Origin: CAYUNW01 sp964446235
GTDB taxonomy: Bacteria; Patescibacteriota; Microgenomatia; 2-02-FULL-39-11
Assembly: GCA_964446235.1 (NCBI GenBank)
Contig: CAYUNW010000003.1
Span: forward strand, 54,130 to 118,129
Reading direction: 5' to 3'
DNA length: 64,000 nucleotides
Below, piece by piece: positions 17,455 through 25,682 of the stretch (positions are counted from its first letter, which is position 1; every line of letters starts with the position of its first letter). Below the pieces are notes generated by a model, which did not search any database, was not told the origin of the DNA, and was given only the letters and a program-made list of their open reading frames with translations. The position numbers and the translations under genes were made by a program.

Positions 17455-18218
17455 ACAAAAAAACTGTTTATAAAATTAATACCGATTTTTTATTGAAAAA
17501 ACCGGTTTTGCCTTGGGAAAAATTCCATCAGAAAACTACCACTAAAAAATTCAAAAGAACTTGGCCAAAAGATATACCGCTTGAATGGAGAAAGATATTC
17601 TATAAATCATACCCCCGACTTAACGCTTTTCCGCTATCCAACCCGTATCTATCGGAGAAAATTTCCTTAAAAAAATCATTGCTTGATAGGTATTCCAAAA
17701 GGGAATATACGGATAAGAAAGTAACTCTGGAGGAGTTAAGTGCGATTTTTTATTTTTCATCGGGATTAAAACAATCTCCCCGGACCAAATTGGTAAACAG
17801 ATTCTATCCGTCAGCCGGTGGAAGATATCCTTTGGAGTTATATTTAATATCTTTGAATACAGAATTACCAAAAGGTTTATACCATTATAATGTCAAATCA
17901 CACTGTCTTGAAGATCTTTTGCGGTTTAAAAGTTTCAACACGAATGATTATTTCAAATTTTCTTGGCTTCAGAAAGCCGGTGGTATTATCGTAATCAGTG
18001 GCATCTTTAAAAGAACAATTATCAAATACGGAGATTTGGGTTATAGATATGTTTTGTTTGAATGCGGTCATATGGTCCAAAATATCCATCTATTAGCATC
18101 CGGTTTGGATATCGGCAGTTGTGCAATCGGCGGATTTATTGATAAAAAAATAAATAAGCTTCTCGATATAGATGGTGTAAGTGAAGCTGTCTTATATGCT
18201 GTTTCTTTAGGGCATTAA
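17451..18218 (+). CDS. sagB: SagB-type FMN-dependent azoline dehydrogenase
   Basis: 255 residues of the nitroreductase fold. SagB-like features: SKREYTDKKVTLEELSAIFYFSSGL, RFYPSAGGRYPLELYL (flavin-binding loop), then FECGHMVQNIHLLASGLDIGSCAIGGF. These enzymes oxidise azolines to aromatic thiazoles and oxazoles with FMN. The ATG overlaps the stop of ycaO (ATGA at 17451-17454). The dehydrogenase beside a YcaO with an intact tail is the core signature of a TOMM locus. Confidence 0.9.
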   Translation: MNKKTVYKINTDFLLKKPVLPWEKFHQKTTTKKFKRTWPKDIPLEWRKIFYKSYPRLNAFPLSNPYLSEKISLKKSLLDRYSKREYTDKKVTLEELSAIFYFSSGLKQSPRTKLVNRFYPSAGGRYPLELYLISLNTELPKGLYHYNVKSHCLEDLLRFKSFNTNDYFKFSWLQKAGGIIVISGIFKRTIIKYGDLGYRYVLFECGHMVQNIHLLASGLDIGSCAIGGFIDKKINKLLDIDGVSEAVLYAVSLGH

Positions 18219-18238
18219 TAATATTGTATAATTTAAAT

Positions 18239-18817
18239 ATGAGGGAAAAGAAAAATATATTATTGACGATAATTCTTTTCATATTGCTTTTGATTACCGC
18301 TTTTGAACTGATATTTTTTATCTTTCCGGGAAATATCCTAAAATCAGTTATACCCTTGGGATTGATTGATAATGCAAATGTAAGTCAGGAGAAAAATCCG
18401 GATACTTATACTGTAAACAGTAGTCAATACAATGATTTTGTCAATGAAAATCTAGCTATAAATCCAAGAATTTTATGGAGTGTGGGAAACTATAAAAAAA
18501 GTATTTTGAAATCATCGGTAATCAATAATGAACTTGAGGGAGTGATAACTGAAATTAATCAATCTGGTGGAGTGTTTAAAGATTTTAACTGGAAATTAAG
18601 AATTACTCTCAAAGGAGAAGGGCAGGATGAAAATTACCTAGGTTTTAGCCAAGCGTCGCTAGAACAGTTGGAAATTGTCACTTTGGAAAACGGTTCAGAA
18701 ATACCGATACAATTAACAGATTTAAAAGTAAACGATAATATCCGTTATATCCAGGTATTGAATTTACTGGGTCATTACGAAACTAACGGAATTAAGTTGA
18801 AAATAATCAAACTATGA
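18239..18817 (+). CDS. Membrane-anchored extracytoplasmic protein of the TOMM locus
   Basis: About 192 residues: one N-terminal TM segment (NILLTIILFILLLITAFELIFFIF), then a soluble domain with a strand-rich pattern (LEGVITEINQSGGVFKDFNWKLRITLKG ... NLLGHYETNGIKLKIIKL). I do not recognise the family. ATG 18239 is preferred over TTG 18224 because TATAAT (18227-18232) stands exactly six bases before it. The stop overlaps the precursor start (ATGA at 18814-18817), so it is translationally coupled to the precursor. It may be an export, immunity or anchoring factor (inference). Confidence 0.7.
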   Translation: MREKKNILLTIILFILLLITAFELIFFIFPGNILKSVIPLGLIDNANVSQEKNPDTYTVNSSQYNDFVNENLAINPRILWSVGNYKKSILKSSVINNELEGVITEINQSGGVFKDFNWKLRITLKGEGQDENYLGFSQASLEQLEIVTLENGSEIPIQLTDLKVNDNIRYIQVLNLLGHYETNGIKLKIIKL

Positions 18818-19026
18818 ATAACAAAAAGAAAAAATATACTAGACCTCATATAAGATTACATTCCATAAAAAATAAGTTTTTTTACTTTACGCCTTTTCGA
18901 TCCGTACAGGATTCCATAGACAATCTTTATCATGCCGATAAATTCCTGGCTCAAGACGGATGTTCATGCTGTGCTAGTTGCGGTGGAAGTGTGGGGTGCG
19001 GTTCCTGCGGTGGGGCTTGCGGCTGA
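18814..19026 (+). CDS. Putative TOMM precursor peptide with Cys/Ser/Gly core
   Basis: 70 residues. The leader (about 1-48) is basic and polar, beginning MNNKKKKYTRPHIRLHSIKN and ending DKFLAQD. The core (about 49-70) consists almost only of Gly, Cys, Ser and Ala with one Val: seven Cys (50, 52, 53, 56, 62, 65, 69) and four Ser (51, 55, 59, 64). This composition is what YcaO/SagB systems convert to multiple azoles, as in microcin B17 or heterocycloanthracin-type precursors. Position directly after ycaO-sagB and the ATGA coupling support the call. No Gly-Gly protease site is obvious; cleavage might occur near AQDG. The 3' 63 nt are antisense to the kinase gene. Confidence 0.85.
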   Translation: MNNKKKKYTRPHIRLHSIKNKFFYFTPFRSVQDSIDNLYHADKFLAQDGCSCCASCGGSVGCGSCGGACG

Positions 19027-19818
19027 TAAATCTTCCAAGATTTTGTTGAGACTTTTTTTGTCTTTTGTGAATTTCAACTTATAGAATTGATTATTTTCAA
19101 CAAAATCAATGATAGTCTCAACTTGTCTTTTATAGTATTTTTTTTCAGCTCTTCTTTCAGTAAATAAGTGTTTTAAAACGAGTTTTTTGTCTTTTATCTT
19201 TTTAACTTGGGTTAGAGATGATTTTTCAATGAGAAAAAACTTTTCTATCATGAGTTTTTTACTGCTTTTTAGATGATTTTTTGCATTCTCCATAAAAGGA
19301 GACTGGAACAGATAAAACCTTTTACCCATTTTTCTGACAATAACCGTTTCATCGCTGAAAAACCTGAATTTGTTATCAAGCATTTTGGCAATAGTGGATT
19401 TTCCTGAGCCTGATTTACCGGAAAAAACATATGCTTTCCCATTGATTTCAGCGCATGATGCATGCAGGATGAATCCTTTGTGTCTACTTAGTAGTTTATT
19501 GAGAATCCTTCCGAACATAAAATCCTGATCAACCAGGCTTTTCTGGTAAAAATATTTTGCTTTGTTTTTCCCGGTATCTGCATATAGTATTGAATAATAA
19601 GCATTATTTTTGAAAATATAATTGGTTTTTATACTCCAGACATAATCAATAATAAAATCTGTTTTGGGTTGTATATTTTTTGAAAGAAAACCACCGTATA
19701 AATTTAAAAAGTCAGAAATAAATTTATTTCTGAAAAAAATCCATTCTGTGTTATGGAAAATTATTTTGATAACAAATCCGGCAATTTCAAGATAGTATTC
19801 TTTAAATATTTGTGACAT
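18964..19818 (-). CDS. HprK-like serine kinase of RiPP type, 3' end antisense to the precursor core
   Basis: 284 residues. The C-terminal half resembles HPr kinase: ILHASCAEINGKAYVFSGKSGSGKST with a Walker A at 134-141 and SDETVIV following. Stand-alone HprK-like proteins are recurrent in RiPP loci, and in some lasso peptide loci they phosphorylate the precursor; a role in modifying or handling this precursor is inference. The last ~20 residues (rich in Ala, Thr, Ser and Pro) are simply the antisense reading of the precursor core codons, so this tail is probably not functional protein. Convergent with the precursor, it needs its own promoter. Confidence 0.75.
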   Translation of the reverse strand: MSQIFKEYYLEIAGFVIKIIFHNTEWIFFRNKFISDFLNLYGGFLSKNIQPKTDFIIDYVWSIKTNYIFKNNAYYSILYADTGKNKAKYFYQKSLVDQDFMFGRILNKLLSRHKGFILHASCAEINGKAYVFSGKSGSGKSTIAKMLDNKFRFFSDETVIVRKMGKRFYLFQSPFMENAKNHLKSSKKLMIEKFFLIEKSSLTQVKKIKDKKLVLKHLFTERRAEKKYYKRQVETIIDFVENNQFYKLKFTKDKKSLNKILEDLSAASPTAGTAPHTSTATSTA

Positions 19819-19840
19819 ATGGATATGTCTGACAGGGTTT

Positions 19841-20422
19841 TTAGAAGAATTCGATAGATGTTAGCATCTTTTTCATAATTTCTTCACAGTAAGTTTGGTT
19901 TGCGCCGTTTGTAAGAAAACTGTAACCGATACGGATGGCATTATTTCCATGGTTTAAGTAATATATGGTTTCACTTGATGAACCTTTGCTGCTTTGGAAT
20001 TTAATTGCGTTTATCATTCCGATTGTTTCGCTTGATTCCTTATCCTGTCCGGTAGATCTGATACTTTCGATTTCTCCGCTATGACTATCTTTTCCTTCGG
20101 ATAATGAGATTTGGAAATCACACCATTCTTTACCGTCGGGAAATTTCCTGGAAAATGTCATGGTAAAGGGTGGGGGCGGGTAGGGAGGTTCATTGTCTTC
20201 CTGTTTATGCCAGTCTTGATGATATTTAAGCTTATAAGCGAATTTGTCATTTACATATTCAAGCCAATCTTTATCGTATTGAGAATTCTCAGTTTTTTTA
20301 TCAATTGGTATATTTTTAGACGTAGTAATTGTTTTTTTTGTCAGAAAAAAATAGATACTTATAAAAACTGCCATAAGTAATAAAACAGAAACAAATTTAC
20401 CGACTAATTTCATATTTTTCAT
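19841..20422 (-). CDS. Anchored extracytoplasmic protein, PsbP/MOG1-like pattern
   Basis: 193 residues: N-terminal TM (FVSVLLLMAVFISIYFFL), a polar linker, then a domain that begins WLEYVNDKFAYKLKYHQDW and ends QTYCEEIMKKMLTSIEFF, a layout typical of many PsbP-like bacterial surface proteins. A PPYPPPP patch lies in the middle. TAAAGT (complement of 20429-20434) is six bases before the ATG. It stands head-to-tail upstream of the kinase gene (22 nt gap) and may share its transcript. Function unknown. Confidence 0.65.
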   Translation of the reverse strand: MKNMKLVGKFVSVLLLMAVFISIYFFLTKKTITTSKNIPIDKKTENSQYDKDWLEYVNDKFAYKLKYHQDWHKQEDNEPPYPPPPFTMTFSRKFPDGKEWCDFQISLSEGKDSHSGEIESIRSTGQDKESSETIGMINAIKFQSSKGSSSETIYYLNHGNNAIRIGYSFLTNGANQTYCEEIMKKMLTSIEFF

Positions 20423-20540
20423 AGTCTAACTTTACCGTTTTATCAAGCTGGTTGTCAATTAAATAATAGATAAACAAACTCCCGATAATTTTTTGTAACT
20501 TACTCAGGACTTTATAAGTATAAAAAAGGAGGTGATTTTT

Positions 20541-20687
20541 ATGAAAAAAATTTTTGTGATATCTATAACAGTTTTGGTAATTTTATTTTCTTATATAAAA
20601 ACAGTATCTGCCGAAGGCGGTAAAGTAAGAGGAGAAATATCTGAAGGTCCGTCTTTTCAATTTGGAGAATGTCCTTTTAACGGTTGA
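20541..20687 (+). CDS. Small secreted peptide, 48 aa
   Basis: A strong Shine-Dalgarno (AAGGAGGTGA, 20526-20535) precedes ATG 20541. The product has a clear signal peptide (MKKIFVISITVLVILFSYIKTVSA) and a mature part of only ~24 residues (EGGKVRGEISEGPSFQFGECPFNG) with one Cys. The gene is too short for most callers. The strength of the ribosome site and the signal peptide make a chance ORF unlikely. Function unknown. Confidence 0.65.
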   Translation: MKKIFVISITVLVILFSYIKTVSAEGGKVRGEISEGPSFQFGECPFNG

Positions 20688-20749
20688 ATTTAAGATCTTT
20701 TGTAAAGGTGATTTGGTTGAATTTCCTCACTTGAATTATAATAGGCAGG

Positions 20750-21949
20750 ATGAAAAAGAGATTTTTCCAAGATCCTATCAGTATAGTTTTCGCAGGTTTG
20801 TTGTTACGATTTCTAGTAGTTCCGTTTACCATGCATTGGGACTTTTTTGCTATTATGCAGATTACTGATAAGTTCGATTTTTCCAACCTTGAGAGTTTCT
20901 ATAGGATTTCCTATGCGACATTTCCACCAATAATGTATCTTATTTTGAAGCTGTATTTAGCGATTTCCGGTGTTTTTTTGGGAAATGCCGTACACGAATT
21001 TTTTTTACTTCCGGATATTACAGCTTTAAATCACATAAATCTATACAGAATACTTTTTTTTACCAAACTGCCGATGATTTTGACTGAAGTTTTGGCAGGT
21101 ATTTTGTTTTCCAAATTTTTCTTCAGTAAATTTAATAAGACGGTATTGGCGTTTTGGATGTTTAATCCTGTAATAATATTTTTATCATCCGTATGGACCA
21201 ATGTTGACTCCATACCTTTGTTGTTTATGGTTTTGGCACTGGTTACTTTGAAGAAAAACAGGCCGAATTTATCCGTTCTTTTTTTGGGAATATCAGCATC
21301 TTTCAAGCTTTTTTCCATATTTCTTTTACCTTTTTTAGTCTTAATGCATAAGGAATGGAAAAAAAGATTTTTATCATTGACTATCGGATTAATACCTCTT
21401 GTTTTCACCCATTTACCTGTTTTTAATTTACCAGCTTATTATGCTCATGTATTTGCCGGCGACTACAGGCAGAAAATATTTTCTTTAATACTACCTTTGG
21501 GTGGAGGTAAAGCACTTATAATCGGGCTTTTATTTTATTTTTTAATACTGTACTTATTTGAACAATTTAAACAAAAAGACAAACTGATTTACCTTTTTTT
21601 CTACTTGTCACTTTTTCCGGTATTTGTGTTTGCCAATTTCCAGATGCAATGGGTTTTATGGTTGATGCCTTTTGTAATTATTTTACAATCAGAAAAAAGC
21701 CTCAAATTACCATTCATCCTATTTTATTTATCTTATTTTTCATTGATACTATTCTCTCATAGCTCATTAAATATCGGTATGCTGGCTCCACTTGAAATCA
21801 CATTTTGGACTTGGGATTATCCAATTAAAAATATTCTCGGCAACCAGCTTGATTTTCTGTTGAATTTTTTCCAGACGATTTTCGTATCATGTCTGATATT
21901 TTTCGGATATTATTGGTATAAAAATGACTTAAATAATGAAAAAAATTGA
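20750..21949 (+). CDS. Multi-spanning GT-C-type mannosyltransferase-like protein
   Basis: 399 residues, about nine membrane helices. The N-terminal loop TMHWDFFAIMQITDKFDF carries acidic residues in the place where GT-C glycosyltransferases hold their catalytic Asp, and the FWMFNPVIIFLSSVWTNVDSIPLLFMVLALV stretch is characteristic of PIG-M-like/DUF2029-related enzymes. Likely adds sugar from a polyprenyl donor on the outer face. It overlaps the following gene by 14 nt and forms an operon with it and hflX. Confidence 0.7.
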   Translation: MKKRFFQDPISIVFAGLLLRFLVVPFTMHWDFFAIMQITDKFDFSNLESFYRISYATFPPIMYLILKLYLAISGVFLGNAVHEFFLLPDITALNHINLYRILFFTKLPMILTEVLAGILFSKFFFSKFNKTVLAFWMFNPVIIFLSSVWTNVDSIPLLFMVLALVTLKKNRPNLSVLFLGISASFKLFSIFLLPFLVLMHKEWKKRFLSLTIGLIPLVFTHLPVFNLPAYYAHVFAGDYRQKIFSLILPLGGGKALIIGLLFYFLILYLFEQFKQKDKLIYLFFYLSLFPVFVFANFQMQWVLWLMPFVIILQSEKSLKLPFILFYLSYFSLILFSHSSLNIGMLAPLEITFWTWDYPIKNILGNQLDFLLNFFQTIFVSCLIFFGYYWYKNDLNNEKN

Positions 21950-22619
21950 CCAAACCCAGTCTCATTTTGACAAATTTATTCTGGTTGGACCGCAAAATGC
22001 TATATCCCAAAGCTTTAAGATAAACGGTGATAACCTTTCAGGAGTCAGGATACATTTAAAAAACCATCGTCTGGGAGGGAATCGGAAATATAATCTGGCA
22101 ATTAGAGATATAAATGGGACAGTTCTACGGGAAACTGAATTCAGCGAATCAAATGTCGGTGATGAACAGATATTCCGCTACGATTTCCCCGTCATTACAA
22201 AAGACACCCGTAATGAATATTTATTAACCCTTTCTTATTCACCTGGAAATGATGCCGTAGAAAAGGTTAATATTGATATTTTAACCTTATATAATAAAAA
22301 TATCCTAAGTCTTGAAAGTAATCGGCAGATTTCAATAGAAGAGGCTTCCATGATAGAAAAAGAATTTCTGTCGCTTGCATATACCAGTCTTGATAAATAT
22401 GGCCAAGGCGCTGCATATTATGAGGGGATAGGACTTGAAGGCGATATAGAATTTCAATTATACAGCCAGACCACCCCGCTTGTACTTATAAATTCAATTC
22501 CAAGGAGAGCTATATCAAGAATTTATCAGGATATACCTTTTTTACTTTTTTATTCATTAATTTGGATTTTTCTGATTTTTGTAATTATCAAAAGATTGAA
22601 AATGGGAATTAAAAAATAA
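21936..22619 (+). CDS. Extracytoplasmic domain protein with C-terminal TM, partner of the glycosyltransferase
   Basis: 227 residues: a soluble beta-rich domain (FILVGPQNAISQSFKINGDNLSGVRIHLKN ... YLLTLSYSPGNDAVEKVNIDIL) and one C-terminal TM (FLLFYSLIWIFLIFVIIKRL). This carbohydrate-binding-like layout is often found attached to or beside membrane glycosyltransferases. It overlaps the preceding gene and ends directly before hflX. The start has no signal peptide, so the topology is uncertain. Confidence 0.55.
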   Translation: MKKIDQTQSHFDKFILVGPQNAISQSFKINGDNLSGVRIHLKNHRLGGNRKYNLAIRDINGTVLRETEFSESNVGDEQIFRYDFPVITKDTRNEYLLTLSYSPGNDAVEKVNIDILTLYNKNILSLESNRQISIEEASMIEKEFLSLAYTSLDKYGQGAAYYEGIGLEGDIEFQLYSQTTPLVLINSIPRRAISRIYQDIPFLLFYSLIWIFLIFVIIKRLKMGIKK

Positions 22620-23750
22620 ATGTTCAGACATGAGTTAAATCTAGCCAAAAAGAGATTTCTTTTACTTGAGGTAATTACTCCGCATAAACATAGGGATGAT
22701 GCCATCAAAGAATTGGAGGAGCTTGAATTTTTGGTAAATACCTATGGCGGGGAAGTAGCCGGTGTTGACGTGCAGCATAGGCTTCATCCTGATGGAGCTA
22801 CTTATATTGGTAGCGGTAAAGTTGAAGAAGTTCAAAAAGTTATCAATAAAGAGAAATTAGACATAATTTTATTAAATGACATAGTTGATTCCGGGCAACT
22901 TTTCCGTCTTGAGCGTTTACTTTGGCCAATAAAGCATGATATCCAAGTATGGGATAGGGTGGATCTGATTTTGCATATTTTTGATATGCATGCCGACAGC
23001 AAAGAAGCAAAACTTCAAATTGATATGGCCAGATTGATACATTTCGGGCCGAGAATTTACGGATTGGGAGGTACACTTTTATCCAGGCAAGCCGGCGGTA
23101 TAGGTACAAGGGGAATAGGTGAAACCAATATTGAAAGAATGCGCCGTCATATAAAAAACAGGATGAGAAAAATTAAGGAGGATCTAAACAAGGTATATGT
23201 GGTTAGAAAACGGGTAATCGAAAAAAGAAAAAAATCAGGAGTCAAAAGTGTTGCATTGGTGGGGTATACCAATGCAGGAAAAACATCACTTTTCAACCTT
23301 TTAACCGGTAAGGAAAAAGAAGTGCAGGATAAGCTTTTTACCACATTGGATAGCGTTGTAGGCAAATTAAATCAGAACAAGGACACTGAAAGCCAGATAA
23401 TTTTATCAGATACAATAGGATTTATAGACAAACTTCCACCGTTTTTAATTGAGGCTTTCAAATCAACTCTACTTGAATCTCTTTCTGCAGATATCATCAT
23501 CCATGTGGTTGATTGTTCGGATGATAGAATAGAAAGTAAGATAAATGTGGTAAATGATATTCTAGATAGTTTAGGTCTTAAAGAAACCCCGGAATTATTG
23601 GTCTTTAATAAAGTGGACAAAATAAATCAGGAGCAAAAGACGGAACTACAACAGAAATATGCTGAACAGAAGCCAATTTTTATTTCTGTAAGAAATAAAA
23701 CAGGGATAAAAGATTTAATGGATATTTTATCCTTGCTAAAAATCAACTGA
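22620..23750 (+). CDS. hflX: GTPase HflX
   Basis: 376 residues. N-terminal HflX domain with DVQHRLHPDGATYIGSGKVEE, middle coiled region GTRGIGETNIERMRRHIKNRMRKIKEDL, and G domain with G1 GYTNAGKTS, switch TTLDSV, G3 DTIGFI and G4 NKVD. HflX binds 50S and splits stalled or stressed 70S ribosomes. ATG directly follows the stop of the preceding gene, so translation is probably coupled. Confidence 0.93.
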   Translation: MFRHELNLAKKRFLLLEVITPHKHRDDAIKELEELEFLVNTYGGEVAGVDVQHRLHPDGATYIGSGKVEEVQKVINKEKLDIILLNDIVDSGQLFRLERLLWPIKHDIQVWDRVDLILHIFDMHADSKEAKLQIDMARLIHFGPRIYGLGGTLLSRQAGGIGTRGIGETNIERMRRHIKNRMRKIKEDLNKVYVVRKRVIEKRKKSGVKSVALVGYTNAGKTSLFNLLTGKEKEVQDKLFTTLDSVVGKLNQNKDTESQIILSDTIGFIDKLPPFLIEAFKSTLLESLSADIIIHVVDCSDDRIESKINVVNDILDSLGLKETPELLVFNKVDKINQEQKTELQQKYAEQKPIFISVRNKTGIKDLMDILSLLKIN

Positions 23751-23807
23751 TTTTTGGCACAAAAAATACGTTATCCAAAAAATAAAAGAAATGGATAATC
23801 TAAATTA

Positions 23808-24359
23808 TCACTCCTCTAAACTTTCTGGCATGTCGGCATCCTGATTCAACTCCTGCATTTGTTTGTCCAAATCCATGAATTTAACATTATTCGGCGGACT
23901 GAATTTGCTGTCATCAATTATGCTGGGTGTGCATCTGTATTCTCCTTCCGGTGAGCCGGCTGTTTCATCTTCCATATCAAAAATATCTTCACCGTCTTCT
24001 GTTTCAAAACACATCTTGACACCCTGGCTGCCGTCTTTGTTCCAGTTCCACATGCAATTATCCTTCATAATGATAAAGCCTTCCATCTCGTTATTTTTTA
24101 CTTCAGCAAAATACATTTTACCCTTAAGGTAACCGGTACCTTCAAACTGATTGTTTTTAAAGGTGCATTTGTAGGGAACGCCCATTCTGACTGCATCTTT
24201 CAGTTTACCGACAAATTCCTTGTCGTTTGCACCTTCTTCTTTTTTGATTTCACCGGGCATGCTGATGGGACTAGAACCCCTGTTAAGGAAGAAATACCCT
24301 CCTGCTGAAGCAACTAATAAAACGATTATTACTAAAATTAAAGTTTGGTTCTTCTTCAT
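23808..24359 (-). CDS. Anchored Cys-containing surface protein
   Basis: About 183 residues: N-terminal TM (TLILVIIVLLVASAGGYFFL) then a domain with regularly spaced Cys (YKCTF, DNCMW, VKMCF, YRCT) and a Met/Asp-rich C terminus. ATG 24359 is chosen over GTG 24368 because the Shine-Dalgarno GGGAGGTGA (complement of about 24368-24376) is optimally spaced. Resembles anchored secreted proteins common in CPR genomes; function unknown. Confidence 0.7.
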   Translation of the reverse strand: MKKNQTLILVIIVLLVASAGGYFFLNRGSSPISMPGEIKKEEGANDKEFVGKLKDAVRMGVPYKCTFKNNQFEGTGYLKGKMYFAEVKNNEMEGFIIMKDNCMWNWNKDGSQGVKMCFETEDGEDIFDMEDETAGSPEGEYRCTPSIIDDSKFSPPNNVKFMDLDKQMQELNQDADMPESLEE

Positions 24360-24436
24360 TCTTTTCACCTCCCTTCATATGAGTATTAAATTTATTCTAT
24401 GTCTAAACCAGATACAAAATAAAGGGGTAATTGATT

Positions 24437-25183
24437 TTAATGCTGATGATGGAAGATGGTGATAGAAAGATAAATTATAAAGATACCAAGAACAAACGGT
24501 ATGGATTGTTTCCAACCTTTTTGTTTGGCAAAGTCTTTATGCATGTCGGGAATTAAATCGGAGCAGGCAATATATATAAACATACCGGCAGAAAATGAAA
24601 GAAACAGGGGTAATAAATTTTCTACATGATTTAAAAATAAATAGCCGATTATGCCACCGAGTACAGCAGTGAGAGCGCTGATAAAATTGTAAAAAAGCGC
24701 TTTACCTTTTTTCATTCCGGAATGAATCAAAATACTGTAATCTGCAAATTCATGAGGTATTTCATGTGCTGCAATAGCAAATGACGTGGTGATTCCAAGA
24801 TAAGGATTGGTTACAAATGCACCAGCTATAACAGCACCGTCGATGAAATTATGAAAAGCATCTCCCATAAGTACCAATATGCTTGAAGGTTTTAATCCAT
24901 GATGCTGATCATGATGGTGATACCAAAGAAGAAATCTTTCCAGGAAAAAGAAAAATACTATTCCGACTAAAACAGGAAAAAACATATTCGGACTATGTCC
25001 ACAGCTTTCCAGAGCTTCCGGCATCAAATCAAAAAATGAGGTAGCCAATAAAACACCGGCAGCAAAACTTACCAGATAGGTGATAATTTTGCCTGTTAAT
25101 AATTCTTTTTTGATAAGAAACAATCCGCCGACAAGCGATAATAAACTGACTGTAAGTGTGGATAAAACAATATAGATCAACAT
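24437..25183 (-). CDS. ZIP-family metal transporter
   Basis: 248 residues, eight TM helices. ZIP signatures: HNFIDGAVIAGAF (TM4, HNxxDG) and AAHEIPHEFADYSIL (TM5, HEIPHE), with a His-rich loop (HHHDQHHG). Probably imports Zn(II). It overlaps the upstream Fur-family regulator by 7 nt, so both are expressed from the Zur-box promoter near 25610; zinc would repress its own uptake. Confidence 0.92.
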   Translation of the reverse strand: MLIYIVLSTLTVSLLSLVGGLFLIKKELLTGKIITYLVSFAAGVLLATSFFDLMPEALESCGHSPNMFFPVLVGIVFFFFLERFLLWYHHHDQHHGLKPSSILVLMGDAFHNFIDGAVIAGAFVTNPYLGITTSFAIAAHEIPHEFADYSILIHSGMKKGKALFYNFISALTAVLGGIIGYLFLNHVENLLPLFLSFSAGMFIYIACSDLIPDMHKDFAKQKGWKQSIPFVLGIFIIYLSITIFHHQH

Positions 25184-25587
25184 ATATTACCTTTGCATTG
25201 ATAGCATTTCCCAAAAATTTCCAAAGTATGATTTATCATTTGAAATTTATTGGAGAGACTGATATTGTGTAAAGTTTTTTCCATATTAGGTAAGGAAAAA
25301 TCCTCTATTTTACCGCATGATTTACAAACTAAATGATGATGATGATTGTTATTTGAAACCACTTCATATCTTTTAAATCCGTCCAATAAGTCAATTTCTC
25401 TGACCAAACCCAATTCCGCCAACAGTTTTACGGTCCTGTAGACTGATGTTAGGTTTATTCGTTTCTGGTTGTTTGCAAGGGTAGTGTGGATTTCTTTTAT
25501 AGTTAAAGGTTTCTTATCAATTATATCAATAACCCATTTACGGGCATTGGTTATTTTATAACCATGAGCTTTAAAGTTTGTTAACAT
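25177..25587 (-). CDS. zur: Fur-family regulator, probably Zur
   Basis: 136 residues: winged helix (KITNARKWVIDIIDKKP ... TSVYRTVKLLAELGLV), a His-rich metal site (NNNHHHHLVCKSCGKI) and two structural-zinc CxxC pairs (CKSC and CYQC...C). It lies in one operon with a ZIP transporter and its promoter contains a 23-bp Fur/Zur-type palindrome, so Zur is more likely than Fur or PerR. Autoregulated by inference. Confidence 0.88.
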   Translation of the reverse strand: MLTNFKAHGYKITNARKWVIDIIDKKPLTIKEIHTTLANNQKRINLTSVYRTVKLLAELGLVREIDLLDGFKRYEVVSNNNHHHHLVCKSCGKIEDFSLPNMEKTLHNISLSNKFQMINHTLEIFGKCYQCKGNIC

Positions 25588-25604
25588 TTTTTGACAGTCC
25601 GATT

Positions 25605-25633
25605 ATTATTGCAAATGATTTGCAATAAGTCAA
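25605..25633 (-). promoter_or_regulatory. Zur box between -35 and -10 of the zur-ZIP operon
   Basis: On the minus strand TTGACT (complement of 25628-25633) and AATAAT (complement of 25605-25610) are 17 bases apart. The perfect palindrome TTATTGCAAA-3-TTTGCAATAA (25606-25628) fills the spacer and touches both boxes. This is a textbook repressor position for a Fur-family protein. Confidence 0.85.
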
Positions 25634-25682
25634 GACAGTAAATATAAATATGAAGATATTGAGTTATAAAAACATATAAAAC

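Noticed and set aside
18224..18238. TTG start for the anchored protein of the TOMM locus
   Set aside because: It lies on the -10 box; ATG 18239 has the six-base spacing seen in other genes.
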